DNA of 64,000 bases. Origin: DAOUKH01 sp965261455. Its GTDB lineage: Bacteria > Chloroflexota > Dehalococcoidia > SHYB01. This document shows, piece after piece, positions 23,408 through 33,433 of this stretch (within the stretch, counting starts at the first letter, position 1; each line of letters starts with the position of its first letter). The notes beneath the pieces are model-generated. The model made no database searches, was not told where the DNA came from, and saw nothing but the letters and a program-made list of their open reading frames with translations. The DNA is taken from assembly GCA_965261455.1 (NCBI GenBank), contig OZ253453.1, forward strand, positions 1,612,001 through 1,676,000. The letters run 5' to 3'. Position numbers and translations under genes: made by a program.

Positions 23408-23656
23408 CAGGACCAGCTGCAGGACGATGACGAATCGCTGAGGCTGGACCTCGGCAGCCTGCCCGACGCGGTCACCGCCGGCACCCTTAAGGTGACCACC
23501 ATCTCCATCATCGACGACGACGGTCCGGTCAGGGTCGTGCCGGTGACGGTGAGTTTTGAGTCCAACATTTACTCCGTTGACGAGGGGAGTTGGGTCGGGG
23601 TCAAGGTCATGCTCAGCGGGGACCCGGGGCGGCGGGTGGTGGTCCCCATCACCAAG
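23408..23656 (+). repeat. Direct repeat copy 1 (at the broken 5' end of the giant gene)
   Basis: 249 bases that match 25832-26080 at 243 positions (six differences by hand count). The copy begins abruptly at 23408; upstream sequence is unrelated and has an in-frame TGA at 23402. The offset is 2,424 bases, exactly 808 codons. Confidence 0.9.
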
Positions 23657-26600
23657 GCCAACGAGGACGGGGCGAGCAACTCGGACTACTCCGGCGTGCC
23701 CGCCTACGTCACCTTCGAGAGTGGGGAGACTGAGAAGAGTTTCACTTTCTCCGTGTCCCAGGACATGGTGGACGATGACGGCGAGTCGGTGCAGTTGGGC
23801 TTCGGCTCCAGTCTGCCTACGGGAGTGACTGAGGGGACCACCGACGAGACCACCGTCTTCCTCATCAACGATGACGGCATAGGGGTGACGGTGCCCCCGG
23901 CGACGCTGGCCATCGGCGAGGGCAGCAGCAAGACCTACACCATGGCGCTGACCTCTCAGCCCACCGCCACCGTCACCATCGCGGTCACCGCCCCCAGCGG
24001 CTCCGACGTATCTGTCGACAAGACGACGCTTACCTTCACCTCCTCCAACTGGGGCGACGAGCAGACCGTGACCGTGTCGGCCGCCCAGGACGACGACGCG
24101 TTGGACGAGACCGCCACCATCACCCACTCGGTTACCTCCACCGACAGCGACTACAACGGCATCCGTACAGGCAGCATCGACGTGACCGTCACCGACGACG
24201 AGGACATCCCGGTGGCGGTGACCTTCGGGCAGGCCGGTCACACGATCGCCGAGGGGAGCGCGGTCACGGTCAGGGTCACCCTTAGCGAGGACCCGGAGCG
24301 GCAGGTGGTCATCCCCATCACCAAGAGTGAGCAGGGCGGCATTACCACCGCCGATTACTCGGGCGTGCCCGACAGCGTCACCTTCGAGAGCGGCGACACG
24401 GAGAAGTCCTTCATCGTCACGGCGGCCCAGGACGCGTTGGACGACGACGATGAGTCGGTGACCGTGGGCTTAGGGACCCTGCCAAACGCGGTAACCGCCG
24501 GCGCCATCGACGAGACCACCGTCTCCATCAACGACGATGACGTGCCATCAGTCACTATCCGCTTTGAACAGTCTTCCTATTCCCTCGACGAGGGCGACAA
24601 CGTCACGGTGAAGGTCATCCTCAGCCACGATCCTGAGCGGCAGGTCGTCATCCCCATCACCAAGAGTGAGCAGGGCGGCGCGACCAGCGACGACTACTCC
24701 GGCGTGCCCGAAAACGTGACCTTCGAGAGCGGGGAGACGGAGAAGTCCTTCACCGTCTCCGCCACCCAAGACATGGTGGACGATGACGGAACGGGCGACG
24801 GCGAGTCGGTGCAGGTGGCCTTCGGCACACTGCCCGCGGACGTCGGTGCCGGTGCCACGAACGAGACCACCGTCGCCATCATCGACGACGACGGCGCAGG
24901 GGTGACGGTCTCCCCGACCAGACTGAGCATTGGCGAGGGCCGCAGCAGGACCTACACCGTGGTCCTAGCCTCAGAACCCACGGCCAACGTCACCGTTACG
25001 GTCACGCCTCCCAGTGGCTCCGACATATCCATCGACAAGCGCAGCCTGACATTTACCACGTCCAACTGGGAAGACGAGCAAACGGTATCGGCGTCGGCCG
25101 AACAAGACTTCGACGGATCGGACGACACCGCCACCATCACCCACTCGGTTACCGCCGCCGGCAGCGACTACAGCGGCAAGGCCGTGGCTAGCGTCAGCGT
25201 GACCGTCATTGACGACGACGACGTGCGGGTGAAGGCGAACTTCGAGCAGGCCAACTACAGGGTCACCGAGGGGAGCACGGTCACGATCAAGGTCACCCTC
25301 AGCGAGGATCCTGAGCGGCAGGTCATCCTCCCCATCACCACGACCGAGCAAGGCGGCGCGACCAGCGACGACTACTCGGGCGTACCGGCCAGTGTCGCCT
25401 TCGAAAGCGGGGACACGGAGAAAACCTTCACCTTCTCCGCGACCCAGGACAAGGCGGACGACGATGGCGAGTCCGTGAAGCTGGACTTCGGCACCCTGCC
25501 CAACGCGGTAACCAGCACCACCGACGAGACCACCGTCACCATCACTGACGACGACCCAACCATCATCGCTAGGGACGAGGAAACACCGGTCGTCGCGAAG
25601 GCCCCTGACGTACCCGTGAAGGTAAGCTTCGAACGGACCGGCTATACGGTCGTCGAGGGATACACGGTGACGGTCACGGTCGTCCTCAGCAAGGACCCCG
25701 AGCGCCAGGTCGTCATCCCCATCACCAAGACCGAGGAGGGCGGCATAACGTCCGCCGACTACTCGGGCGTGCCGCCCAGCGTCATCTTCAACAGCGGGGA
25801 CACGTCGAGTTCGTTTACCTCCACGGCGACTCAGGACCAGCTGCAGGACGATGATGAATCGCTGCGGCTGGACCTCGGCAGCCTGCCCGACGCGGTCACC
25901 GCCGGCACCCTTAAGGTGACCACCATCTCCATCATCGACGACGACGGTCCGGTCAGGGTCGTGCCGGTGACGGTGAGTTTTGAGTCCAACACTTACTCCG
26001 TTGACGAGGGGAGTTGGGTCGGGGTTAAGGTCATGCTCAGCGGGGACCCGGGGCGGCGGGTGGTCATCCCCATCACCAAGACCGAATACGGCGGCATTAC
26101 GCCCTCCGACTACTCGGGTGTGCCGTCCCAGGTGATTTTCGAGAACGGAGAGCGAGAGAAGTCCTTCGACTTCTTGGCGACCGAAGACATGCTGGACGAC
26201 GACGAAGAGGCGGTCGCACTGGCCTTCGGTTCATCGCTGCCCGACTCGGTGACCAGGGGGGCGACGGACCAGACGATGATCAACATCAAGGACAACGACG
26301 GCGTCGGCGTCAGGGTCTCCCCGACCAGACTGACCATCGATGAAGGGGAAGACGACACGTACACCGTCGTGCTGAACTCCCAGCCCACCGCCGACGTCAC
26401 CGTCACGATCGGCACCCCCACCGACCCCGACGTATCTGTCGACGAGACGACCCTCACCTTCACCACCTCCACTTGGGACGACGCGCAAACCGTCACCGTT
26501 TCCACCGACCAGGACGAGGACTACCTCGACGACACCGCCACAATCTCGCACTCGGTTACCTCCACCGACGCCGACTACAACGGCATCCGCGTGCGCAGCC

Positions 26601-29600
26601 TCAGCGTGAAGGTGGTCGACGACGAGGAGGTGCCGGTCACGGTGAACTTCGCGTCCGCCACCTACTCCGTGAACGAGGGGGGCAGAGTCACGATCAGGGT
26701 GACCCTCGACAAAGACCCTGAGCGGCAGGTGGTGCTACCCATCACCAAGACCGAGCAGGGCGACGCGAGCAGCGCCGACTACTCCGGTGTGCCCGAAACC
26801 GTGACCTTCGCGAGCGGGCAGACGGCAAAGACCTTTACCTTCTTCGGGACCCAAGACAACATCGACGACGACGGCGAGTCGGTGCTGCTAGGCTTCGACA
26901 CCAGTCTGCTGGATCGGGTCAGCGATGGGACCACGGACGAGGCGACCGTCAGTATCAACGACGACGACGGCGTCGGCGTGACCGTAGCGCCGACGACGCT
27001 CACCATTAGCGAGGGCAGAAGCAAGGAATACACCGTGGTGCTGAACTCCCAGCCTACGGCCAACGTCACCATCACCATTTCCACGTCCGGCAGCTCCGAC
27101 GTATCTGCCGAAGAGACGACGCTCACCTTCACCGACTCCAATTGGGACGATAGGCAGACGGTGACGGTAACGGCGGCCCAAGACGACGACGACCACCTCG
27201 ATGAGTCCGCCACCATCACCCACGCGGCTACTTCCACCGACAGCGACTACAACGGCATCAGTGTGAGCAGCGTCGACGTGGACGTCACCGACGATGAGGA
27301 CGTGCCGGTGACCGTGACCTTCGAGCAGGCCACCTACCTCGTTGACGAGGGCGACCAAGTGACCGTTGAGGTCACCCTCAGCGAAGACCCTGAACGTCGC
27401 GTGGTCATCCCCATCAACAGGGTGGAGCAAGACGGCGCGACCAGCTCTGACTATTCAGGGGTGCCCCGCAACGTGATCTTCGCGAGCGGGCAGACGGAGC
27501 GGTCCTTCACGTTCACCGCGCGCCAGGACACCGTGGACGACGACGGCGAGTCGGTGAAGCTAGGCTTCGGGACCCTCCCCAACGCGGTGACGGAGGGGAC
27601 CAACAACGAGGCCACGATCGACATCAACGACGACGACAACCCGTTCGTCAAGGTGAACTTCGGCAAGGCTGCCTACTCTGTCGCCGAGGGGAGCACGGTG
27701 ACGGTGACAGTGACGCTGAGTGCCGATCCCGAGCGCCAGGTGGAAATCCCCATCACCGCGACCGACCGGGGCGGCGTGAGCAGCACCGACGACTACTCGG
27801 GCGTGCCCGAAGACGTCACCTTCGTGAGCGGCGACACGGAGGAGACGTTCACCTTCACCGCGGCCCAGGACATGCTCAACGACGACGGCGAGTCCGTGAG
27901 GCTGAGCTTCGGCTCCGACATGCCAAGCCGCATCAGTGGGGGAACCATTTCCCGAACGACGATCAGCATCAACGACGACGACGGCGCCGGAGTGACCATC
28001 ACGCCGAACGCGCTCACCATCGACGAGGGCTTCACCGACACCTACACGGTCGTACTCACCTCCGAGCCCACGGACGACGTCACCATCACCATCACGGCCC
28101 CCAGCGGTTCCGACCTATCTGCCAACTCCGCGGCCAACACCCAGACCCTTACGTTCACCGACTCCACTTGGCAAGTTGAGCAAACGGTCACCGTGTCCGC
28201 CGGCCAAGACGACGACCACCTGGACGACACCGGCACGATCACGCACTCGGTAGCCTCAACGGACACCGACTACAACGGCTTCAGCGCGGGGAGCGTCAAC
28301 GTGACGATCACCGACGACGAGGACGTGCCGGTGACGGTGAGCTTCGAGGAGACCAGCTATACGGTCGCCGAAGGTGGCACGGTCACGATCAAGGTGACCC
28401 TCAGCGAGGATCCCGAGCGGCAGGTCATCATCCCCATCACCACGACCGAGCAGGACGACGCGAGCAGCGACGACTACTCGCCCGTTCCCGGCACCGTGGC
28501 CTTCGAGAGCGGCGACACGGAGCAGACCTTCACTTTCACCGCCACCCAGGACACGGTGGACGACGACGGCGAGTCGGTGCTGCTGGGCTTCGACTCACCG
28601 CTGCCCAACGCGGTGACGGCGGGAACCACCAACGAGGCGACCGTCGCCATCACCGACGACGACGTGCCGCCCGTCGACGTCAGCTTCGAGTTCGACACCT
28701 ATTCCGTTGACGAGGGGGCCAACGTCACGGTAAAGGTGAAGCTGAGCGCCGACCCTGAGCGACAGGTGATCATCCCCATCACCACGGCCAAGCAAGATGG
28801 GGCGAGTGACGCGGACTTCACCGTGCCCGCCGACGTGACTTTCGAGAGTGGAGACACGGAGAAGACCCTCACCTTCACCGCGACCCAGGACACGGTGGAC
28901 GACGACGGCGCGTCGGTGAAGCTTGGCTTCGACTCACCCTTGCCGACCGGAGTCAGTGAGGGCACCACCAACGAGGCCACCGTCTCCATCAACGACGACG
29001 ACGTGCCTCCCATCACGGTGAGCTTCGAGTTCGCCACGTACAACGTTGACGAGGGCAGCACGGTCGGCGTCAACGTGATTCTGAGCGCCGACCCCGAGCG
29101 GCAGGTCATCATCCCCATCACCAAGGCCAAGCAAGATGGGGCGAGCGACGCGGACTTCTCCCTGCCCGCCAACGTGACCTTCGAGAGCGGCGATACCGCG
29201 CAGACCCTCACCTTCACCGCGACCGACGACACGGTCGATGACGACGACGAGTCGGTGAAGCTGGGCTTCGACACCAGCCAGCTGAACCGGGTCAGCGAAG
29301 GCACCACGGACGAGGCGACCGTCAGCATCAATGACGACGACGTGCCGTCCGTCGAGGTCAGCTTCGAGTCCGCCACCTACTCCGTGACCGAGGGGAGCAC
29401 GGTGACGGTCAAGGTGAAGCTGAGCGCCGATCCTGAGCGGCAGGTCATCATCACCGTCACGGCGAGTGAGCAGGGCGGCGCCGACACCTCGGACTACTCC
29501 GGCGTGCCGGTCGACGTGACCTTCGAGAGCGGCGAGACGGAGCAGACCTTCACCTTCACGGCCGAGCAGGACACGGTGGACGACGACAACGAGTCGGTGC

Positions 29601-31525
29601 GGCTGAGGTTCGACTCCAACCTGCCCGACCAAGTCAGTGAGGGGATCACGAACAACGAGGCGACCGTCAGCATCGACGACGACGACGTGCCGCCCATCGA
29701 GGTCAGCTTCGAGTTGGCCGTCTACTCCGTCAACGAGGGGAGTACCGTCGACGTCAAGGTGAAGCTGAGCGCCGACCCCGAGCGGCAGGTCATCATCCCC
29801 ATCACCACGAACGAGCAGGGCGGCGCGAGCACCTCGGACTACTCGGGCGTGCCCGAGGACGTGACCTTCGAGAGCGGGGACACGGAGAAGTTAATCACCT
29901 TCACCGCCAAGAGCGACAGCCTGAACGACGACGGGGAATCGGTGAAGCTGAGCTTCGATTCTCAGCTGCCTGATCAGGTGACCGCCGTGACGCCCGACGA
30001 GACGACCATCTCCATCAACGACGACGATGGCGCAAGCGTGAAGGTCACGCCGACCTCGCTGACCATCACCGAGGGCGGCAGCCAGAATTACACGGTGGTG
30101 CTGACCTCGCAGCCAACCGCCAACGTCACCGTCACGATCACCGCACCCACCAACCCCGATGTAACTGTCAACAAGACGACGCTCATCTTCACCGCGGACA
30201 CCTGGGACGACGAGCAGACGGTCACCGTATCTGCCGCCCACGACACCGACGCGCTGGCCGAAACCGCCACCATCACCCACGTGGCAACGTCCACCGACAC
30301 CGACTACGACGGCATCAGCGTGGGCAGCGTCAACGTCGACGTCATCGACGACGAGACCGAAGTCAGCTTCGGCGCGGAGATGTACATGGCCACCGAGGGC
30401 GGCGAAGACGCCACGGTCACCGTGCACCTGAGCCAGCCGGCCCCGGCGCGCCTGGTCATTCGGATAACCGAGGAAGGCAAAGCCGGAGCCACCTCTGACG
30501 ACTGGTCCGGTGTGCCGGCGACGGTGACTTTCAACGTCGGAGAGGACGAGAAGTCCTTCACCGTAGTCGCCACAGACGACGATGTCGAAGACAGCGGCGA
30601 GAAGGTAGAGATCGGTTTCGGCTCGCCGCTGCCCTCCGGAGTCATTCTCGGTGATCCGGATACGACCATGGTCACCCTGGCGAACGCCGAGTGCGACAAC
30701 CTGGCCACTGAGATTATCATCCTAGACGAACTAGGCGAGATCACCCAAGCGGGCGAAAAGGACTTCTGGACCTTTGACCCAGACCCCTATCGGTTCTACA
30801 TCATCGAGGTCATCGGCGTGGACGGCCGTGACATGCTGGGCCGGGACACGCATCCCGGCGACCTCACCCTTGAGGACCCCGAACTCATCTCCGTTAGGGC
30901 CGTGGAAGGGACGGACGGAGCGGAATACAGCTCGGCCGTCGATGACGGTGGCTATGGGACGAACAGCAACGGGATCTGGTGGTGGAGCAGTCCTGGCCCC
31001 TTCCGAATCGAGGTCGGCGGCAAAGGTGGCACCGGCACCTACCAGATAAAGGTGCGGGTCAACAATATCTGCGCCATGAGGGACGGCGAGCGAACCTACC
31101 CCCATGCCGGCGGGCCTGACGGCTATGACATGGACCAGGTTGGAGACACGACCACGCGGCGCATCCTGCGCACCGTCCCGGTCTGGCACAACGGTTACGG
31201 CCCGGGCGGCGGATTCCTTGGGGACAACCACGGCGAGGAACGCGACGAGGACTGGTTCAAGGTCAAACTCGACCAAGGCTACGAGTACACGATAGAACTC
31301 TGGTCGGCCACAGATATTCCAGCAGAGCACCAGGCGACACAACTCAAGATCGTCGGAATCTACGATAGTAACGGGGACTTGATCGCCGGCACGGCCAGCT
31401 CCGGCACCGGAAATCACGTCAGCGTCGACTTCCGGCCGACCACCACGGGTGTCTACTACGTCGCTGTGGGCTACGAGGGCCAGGACGGCCTGTACGACAT
31501 CGACGCGACGGGGACAGCGGTCTAG
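23492..31525 (+). CDS. Giant Calx-beta repeat surface protein, 5'-truncated
   Basis: A protein of at least 2,677 residues, almost all tandem beta-sandwich repeats. Fifteen A-type repeats (about 112 residues, Calx-beta: VTVSFE-x-YSVDEG, DPERQVVIPIT, DYSGVP, VTFESGDTEKTFTF, DDDGESV) are interspersed with six B-type repeats (GVTVSPTTLTI, YTVVLTSQPTANVTVT, THSVTSTDSDYNG). Acidic DDDG/DDDVP linkers probably bind calcium. Two PPC-like beta domains follow (from about 30700 and 31060), with no sortase, autotransporter or membrane anchor. The only start is a GTG at 23492 inside a repeat, with no ribosome site or signal peptide, so the true N-terminus is missing. The in-frame sequence actually extends to 23405, after a TGA. 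Probably exported, adhesive or structural. Confidence 0.85.
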   Translation: MTTISIIDDDGPVRVVPVTVSFESNIYSVDEGSWVGVKVMLSGDPGRRVVVPITKANEDGASNSDYSGVPAYVTFESGETEKSFTFSVSQDMVDDDGESVQLGFGSSLPTGVTEGTTDETTVFLINDDGIGVTVPPATLAIGEGSSKTYTMALTSQPTATVTIAVTAPSGSDVSVDKTTLTFTSSNWGDEQTVTVSAAQDDDALDETATITHSVTSTDSDYNGIRTGSIDVTVTDDEDIPVAVTFGQAGHTIAEGSAVTVRVTLSEDPERQVVIPITKSEQGGITTADYSGVPDSVTFESGDTEKSFIVTAAQDALDDDDESVTVGLGTLPNAVTAGAIDETTVSINDDDVPSVTIRFEQSSYSLDEGDNVTVKVILSHDPERQVVIPITKSEQGGATSDDYSGVPENVTFESGETEKSFTVSATQDMVDDDGTGDGESVQVAFGTLPADVGAGATNETTVAIIDDDGAGVTVSPTRLSIGEGRSRTYTVVLASEPTANVTVTVTPPSGSDISIDKRSLTFTTSNWEDEQTVSASAEQDFDGSDDTATITHSVTAAGSDYSGKAVASVSVTVIDDDDVRVKANFEQANYRVTEGSTVTIKVTLSEDPERQVILPITTTEQGGATSDDYSGVPASVAFESGDTEKTFTFSATQDKADDDGESVKLDFGTLPNAVTSTTDETTVTITDDDPTIIARDEETPVVAKAPDVPVKVSFERTGYTVVEGYTVTVTVVLSKDPERQVVIPITKTEEGGITSADYSGVPPSVIFNSGDTSSSFTSTATQDQLQDDDESLRLDLGSLPDAVTAGTLKVTTISIIDDDGPVRVVPVTVSFESNTYSVDEGSWVGVKVMLSGDPGRRVVIPITKTEYGGITPSDYSGVPSQVIFENGEREKSFDFLATEDMLDDDEEAVALAFGSSLPDSVTRGATDQTMINIKDNDGVGVRVSPTRLTIDEGEDDTYTVVLNSQPTADVTVTIGTPTDPDVSVDETTLTFTTSTWDDAQTVTVSTDQDEDYLDDTATISHSVTSTDADYNGIRVRSLSVKVVDDEEVPVTVNFASATYSVNEGGRVTIRVTLDKDPERQVVLPITKTEQGDASSADYSGVPETVTFASGQTAKTFTFFGTQDNIDDDGESVLLGFDTSLLDRVSDGTTDEATVSINDDDGVGVTVAPTTLTISEGRSKEYTVVLNSQPTANVTITISTSGSSDVSAEETTLTFTDSNWDDRQTVTVTAAQDDDDHLDESATITHAATSTDSDYNGISVSSVDVDVTDDEDVPVTVTFEQATYLVDEGDQVTVEVTLSEDPERRVVIPINRVEQDGATSSDYSGVPRNVIFASGQTERSFTFTARQDTVDDDGESVKLGFGTLPNAVTEGTNNEATIDINDDDNPFVKVNFGKAAYSVAEGSTVTVTVTLSADPERQVEIPITATDRGGVSSTDDYSGVPEDVTFVSGDTEETFTFTAAQDMLNDDGESVRLSFGSDMPSRISGGTISRTTISINDDDGAGVTITPNALTIDEGFTDTYTVVLTSEPTDDVTITITAPSGSDLSANSAANTQTLTFTDSTWQVEQTVTVSAGQDDDHLDDTGTITHSVASTDTDYNGFSAGSVNVTITDDEDVPVTVSFEETSYTVAEGGTVTIKVTLSEDPERQVIIPITTTEQDDASSDDYSPVPGTVAFESGDTEQTFTFTATQDTVDDDGESVLLGFDSPLPNAVTAGTTNEATVAITDDDVPPVDVSFEFDTYSVDEGANVTVKVKLSADPERQVIIPITTAKQDGASDADFTVPADVTFESGDTEKTLTFTATQDTVDDDGASVKLGFDSPLPTGVSEGTTNEATVSINDDDVPPITVSFEFATYNVDEGSTVGVNVILSADPERQVIIPITKAKQDGASDADFSLPANVTFESGDTAQTLTFTATDDTVDDDDESVKLGFDTSQLNRVSEGTTDEATVSINDDDVPSVEVSFESATYSVTEGSTVTVKVKLSADPERQVIITVTASEQGGADTSDYSGVPVDVTFESGETEQTFTFTAEQDTVDDDNESVRLRFDSNLPDQVSEGITNNEATVSIDDDDVPPIEVSFELAVYSVNEGSTVDVKVKLSADPERQVIIPITTNEQGGASTSDYSGVPEDVTFESGDTEKLITFTAKSDSLNDDGESVKLSFDSQLPDQVTAVTPDETTISINDDDGASVKVTPTSLTITEGGSQNYTVVLTSQPTANVTVTITAPTNPDVTVNKTTLIFTADTWDDEQTVTVSAAHDTDALAETATITHVATSTDTDYDGISVGSVNVDVIDDETEVSFGAEMYMATEGGEDATVTVHLSQPAPARLVIRITEEGKAGATSDDWSGVPATVTFNVGEDEKSFTVVATDDDVEDSGEKVEIGFGSPLPSGVILGDPDTTMVTLANAECDNLATEIIILDELGEITQAGEKDFWTFDPDPYRFYIIEVIGVDGRDMLGRDTHPGDLTLEDPELISVRAVEGTDGAEYSSAVDDGGYGTNSNGIWWWSSPGPFRIEVGGKGGTGTYQIKVRVNNICAMRDGERTYPHAGGPDGYDMDQVGDTTTRRILRTVPVWHNGYGPGGGFLGDNHGEERDEDWFKVKLDQGYEYTIELWSATDIPAEHQATQLKIVGIYDSNGDLIAGTASSGTGNHVSVDFRPTTTGVYYVAVGYEGQDGLYDIDATGTAV
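25832..26080 (+). repeat. Direct repeat copy 2 (inside the giant gene)
   Basis: The internal partner of 23408-23656. It spans the end of the fifth A-type repeat, the linker GPVRVVP and the start of the sixth. Other repeats of the protein are visibly more diverged from each other at DNA level, so this pair reflects recent duplication, conversion or an assembly join. Confidence 0.9.
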
Positions 31526-31707
31526 AAGACCGGCATGTTCTCGAGGATACGGGGATCCCAACCCCAACGGGGCCGGCATCAGCACCGGGACCTCCGGGGC
31601 CATGCGTACAGGGTGTGAGCGGAGGGGGCCGGGCGGCGCGCCGTCGCCTATGCTATTCTGTCGCCCCTGAAGCCGAAGACGGCGAACGAACGCAGGCCCT
31701 GACCCTC

Positions 31708-32226
31708 ATGCCACGCGCCCGCACCGACATCGGGACCGCGAAACGCTTGGACGCCGAGGTGTTCGGCGAGCCGGGGAAGCGCACCTTTCGCATCGTGGTG
31801 GAGGCCGAGAAGGGCGTCGCCTCCGTTTGGATGGAGAAGGAGCAGCTCTCCGCGCTGGCGCTCTCCGTCAAGAGTTACGTCAAGCAACTGAGCGAGGAAC
31901 AGCGCAAGGCCGCCGTCCCGCCGCCGGAGACGTCGTCCGCCGAGCCCGCCTTCGACTTCAAGACGGTGAGCCTCGGCCTCGTCTTCGACGAGACGAGCTG
32001 CCGCTTTGGCGTGATCGCCTTCGACGAGACCGACCGCGGCAAGCAGACCGGCACGATGATGTGGTGGGCGACGCTCGGCCTGGCCGAGGCCATGGCGGAC
32101 ACGGCGCTCGAAATCGTGTCCTCGGGCCGCCCTATCTGCGACCTCTGCCACCGCCCCAAAGACCCGGAGGGCCACATGTGCCCTCACACCAACGGCCACC
32201 GCGGCATCCAGGAAGACTTCGAATAG
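31708..32226 (+). CDS. DUF3090 family protein
   Basis: A 172-residue protein. The start RTDIGTAKRLDAEVFGEPGKRTF, then VWMEKEQLSALALSVKSYV and LGLVFDETSCRFGVIAFD match DUF3090, a family of Actinobacteria and Chloroflexota usually linked to a phosphoglycerate-mutase-like gene. The C-terminus has a zinc-ribbon-like cluster CDLCHRPKDPEGHMCPHTNGH. The frame is open from 31615, but ATG 31708 matches the family start; a weak AGG precedes it. Function unknown. Confidence 0.82.
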   Translation: MPRARTDIGTAKRLDAEVFGEPGKRTFRIVVEAEKGVASVWMEKEQLSALALSVKSYVKQLSEEQRKAAVPPPETSSAEPAFDFKTVSLGLVFDETSCRFGVIAFDETDRGKQTGTMMWWATLGLAEAMADTALEIVSSGRPICDLCHRPKDPEGHMCPHTNGHRGIQEDFE

Positions 32227-32260
32227 GCCCTTCCTAGAGACTCACGCCCTCCTCCCGTAG

Positions 32261-32281
32261 GGGCGCCCCTTGTGGGCGCCC
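32261..32281. repeat. Palindromic repeat, family R1 variant
   Basis: GGGCGCCCCTTGTGGGCGCCC, preceded by CCTCCCGTAG, forms an 8-bp stem with a short loop. The same sequence with the same flank is at 38325-38345. It lies between the convergent ends of the DUF3090 and amidohydrolase genes, where it could also stop transcription. Confidence 0.75.
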
Positions 32282-32302
32282 GCTCCCCCTAGGGCGGTGC
32301 GC

Positions 32303-33403
32303 TCAGAGGCTCACACCCTCCAGGTCGAGGTCGTAGAGGTCGACGCAGTTGCGGTAGATAGCCCGGTCCTTCAAATCGGGGGCGACGTGGGCGAACTCAC
32401 GCTCGACGACGTCCTGTGAGTTAGGCCACGTGCTGTCGTCGTGGGGATAGTCGGTGGACCACATCAGCACGTCGGGACCGATGAGGTCGGCGACCTTGGT
32501 GCCCACGGGATCGCTCATGAAGGTGCACTTCACGTTGCGCTCGAAGATCTCGCTGGGAAGCATCCCCGAATCGAAGAACTCGTTATAGCGCGGCCCCTTG
32601 CCGGTGTAGACGTAGTCCATGCGCTGCTTCATGTAGGGGACCCACCCGATGTCGTTCTCCACGGAGATGACGGTCAGGCCGGGGTAGCGCTCGAAGACCT
32701 TGTCGAAGACGAGGTAGGTGATCGACTCCTGGATCATGTGGCGGGAGAGGGCGTAGGGAGCGCAGAAGCTCTTGTGGTCCCACCTTCGGTGCGAGCCGCC
32801 GGTGAAGCAGTGCAGGCTGATCGGCACGCCCATGGCCTCGGCCTCGGCGAAGAAGGGCTCGTGGTGGTCGGTCTCGAAGTTGAGCTCGGTGGGCGGCGTG
32901 CCCCAGATGGCGGCGCCCCTGAGGCCCATGGCAGCGGTCCGCTTGAGCTCCGCGACTGCCACGGCTGCGTCGTACATCGGGATGAGCGCGACGCCGTGGA
33001 GGCGCTTGGGCGCGCCCGAGCAGAAGTCGGCGAGCCAGTTGTTGTAAGCGCGGAAGCAGGCGGCCTGGAGCGCTGGGTCCTCCATGCCGAAGATCACGAG
33101 GGCCATGCTGGGATAGAGGACTTCGGCGAGGATGCCGTCGATGGCCATGTCCTCGATGCGCGCCGCCGGGTCCCAGCCGCCGCGGCGCCCCTCTTCCTCC
33201 TGCTTGCCCCACATGGCGAAGGGCGTGCCGAGGGGACGAATGGGCTGCGGGTTGCGGCCCTCCATGTAGAAGCAGTTTACACCGTCGTCGCGGGTCTCGA
33301 CGTGCGGGGCGCGGTCGAGAAAGGCGCGGTCGATGCGCTCGGTCCAGAGGTCGAAGGGCTCGACCACATGAGAGTCGGCGGATACGGCTCGCGGGATCGC
33401 CAT
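32303..33403 (-). CDS. Amidohydrolase-family (ACMSD-like) metal-dependent hydrolase
   Basis: A 366-residue TIM-barrel protein of the amidohydrolase-2 family. The N-terminal metal motif is ADSHVVEP (D-x-H in place of H-x-H), as in ACMSD-type decarboxylases and resorcylate decarboxylases. SLHCFTGGSHRRWD and SVENDIGWVPYM supply further His/Glu residues, and MWSTDYPHDDSTWP is the catalytic Asp region. Upstream ATG codons are open, but AAGGAGG five bases before ATG 33403 fixes the start. Last gene of a four-gene minus-strand operon with acyl-CoA dehydrogenase, amidase and a small DUF2283-like protein, so degradation of an aromatic or amide compound is likely. Confidence 0.88.
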   Translation of the reverse strand: MAIPRAVSADSHVVEPFDLWTERIDRAFLDRAPHVETRDDGVNCFYMEGRNPQPIRPLGTPFAMWGKQEEEGRRGGWDPAARIEDMAIDGILAEVLYPSMALVIFGMEDPALQAACFRAYNNWLADFCSGAPKRLHGVALIPMYDAAVAVAELKRTAAMGLRGAAIWGTPPTELNFETDHHEPFFAEAEAMGVPISLHCFTGGSHRRWDHKSFCAPYALSRHMIQESITYLVFDKVFERYPGLTVISVENDIGWVPYMKQRMDYVYTGKGPRYNEFFDSGMLPSEIFERNVKCTFMSDPVGTKVADLIGPDVLMWSTDYPHDDSTWPNSQDVVEREFAHVAPDLKDRAIYRNCVDLYDLDLEGVSL

Positions 33404-33433
33404 TGTCTCCTCCTTCACTTCACTTCCGGGACG

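Noticed and set aside
23150..23430. Short plus-strand frames that might supply the missing N-terminus of the giant protein
   Set aside because: They are out of frame with the repeats, separated by the TGA at 23402, and contain no signal peptide.
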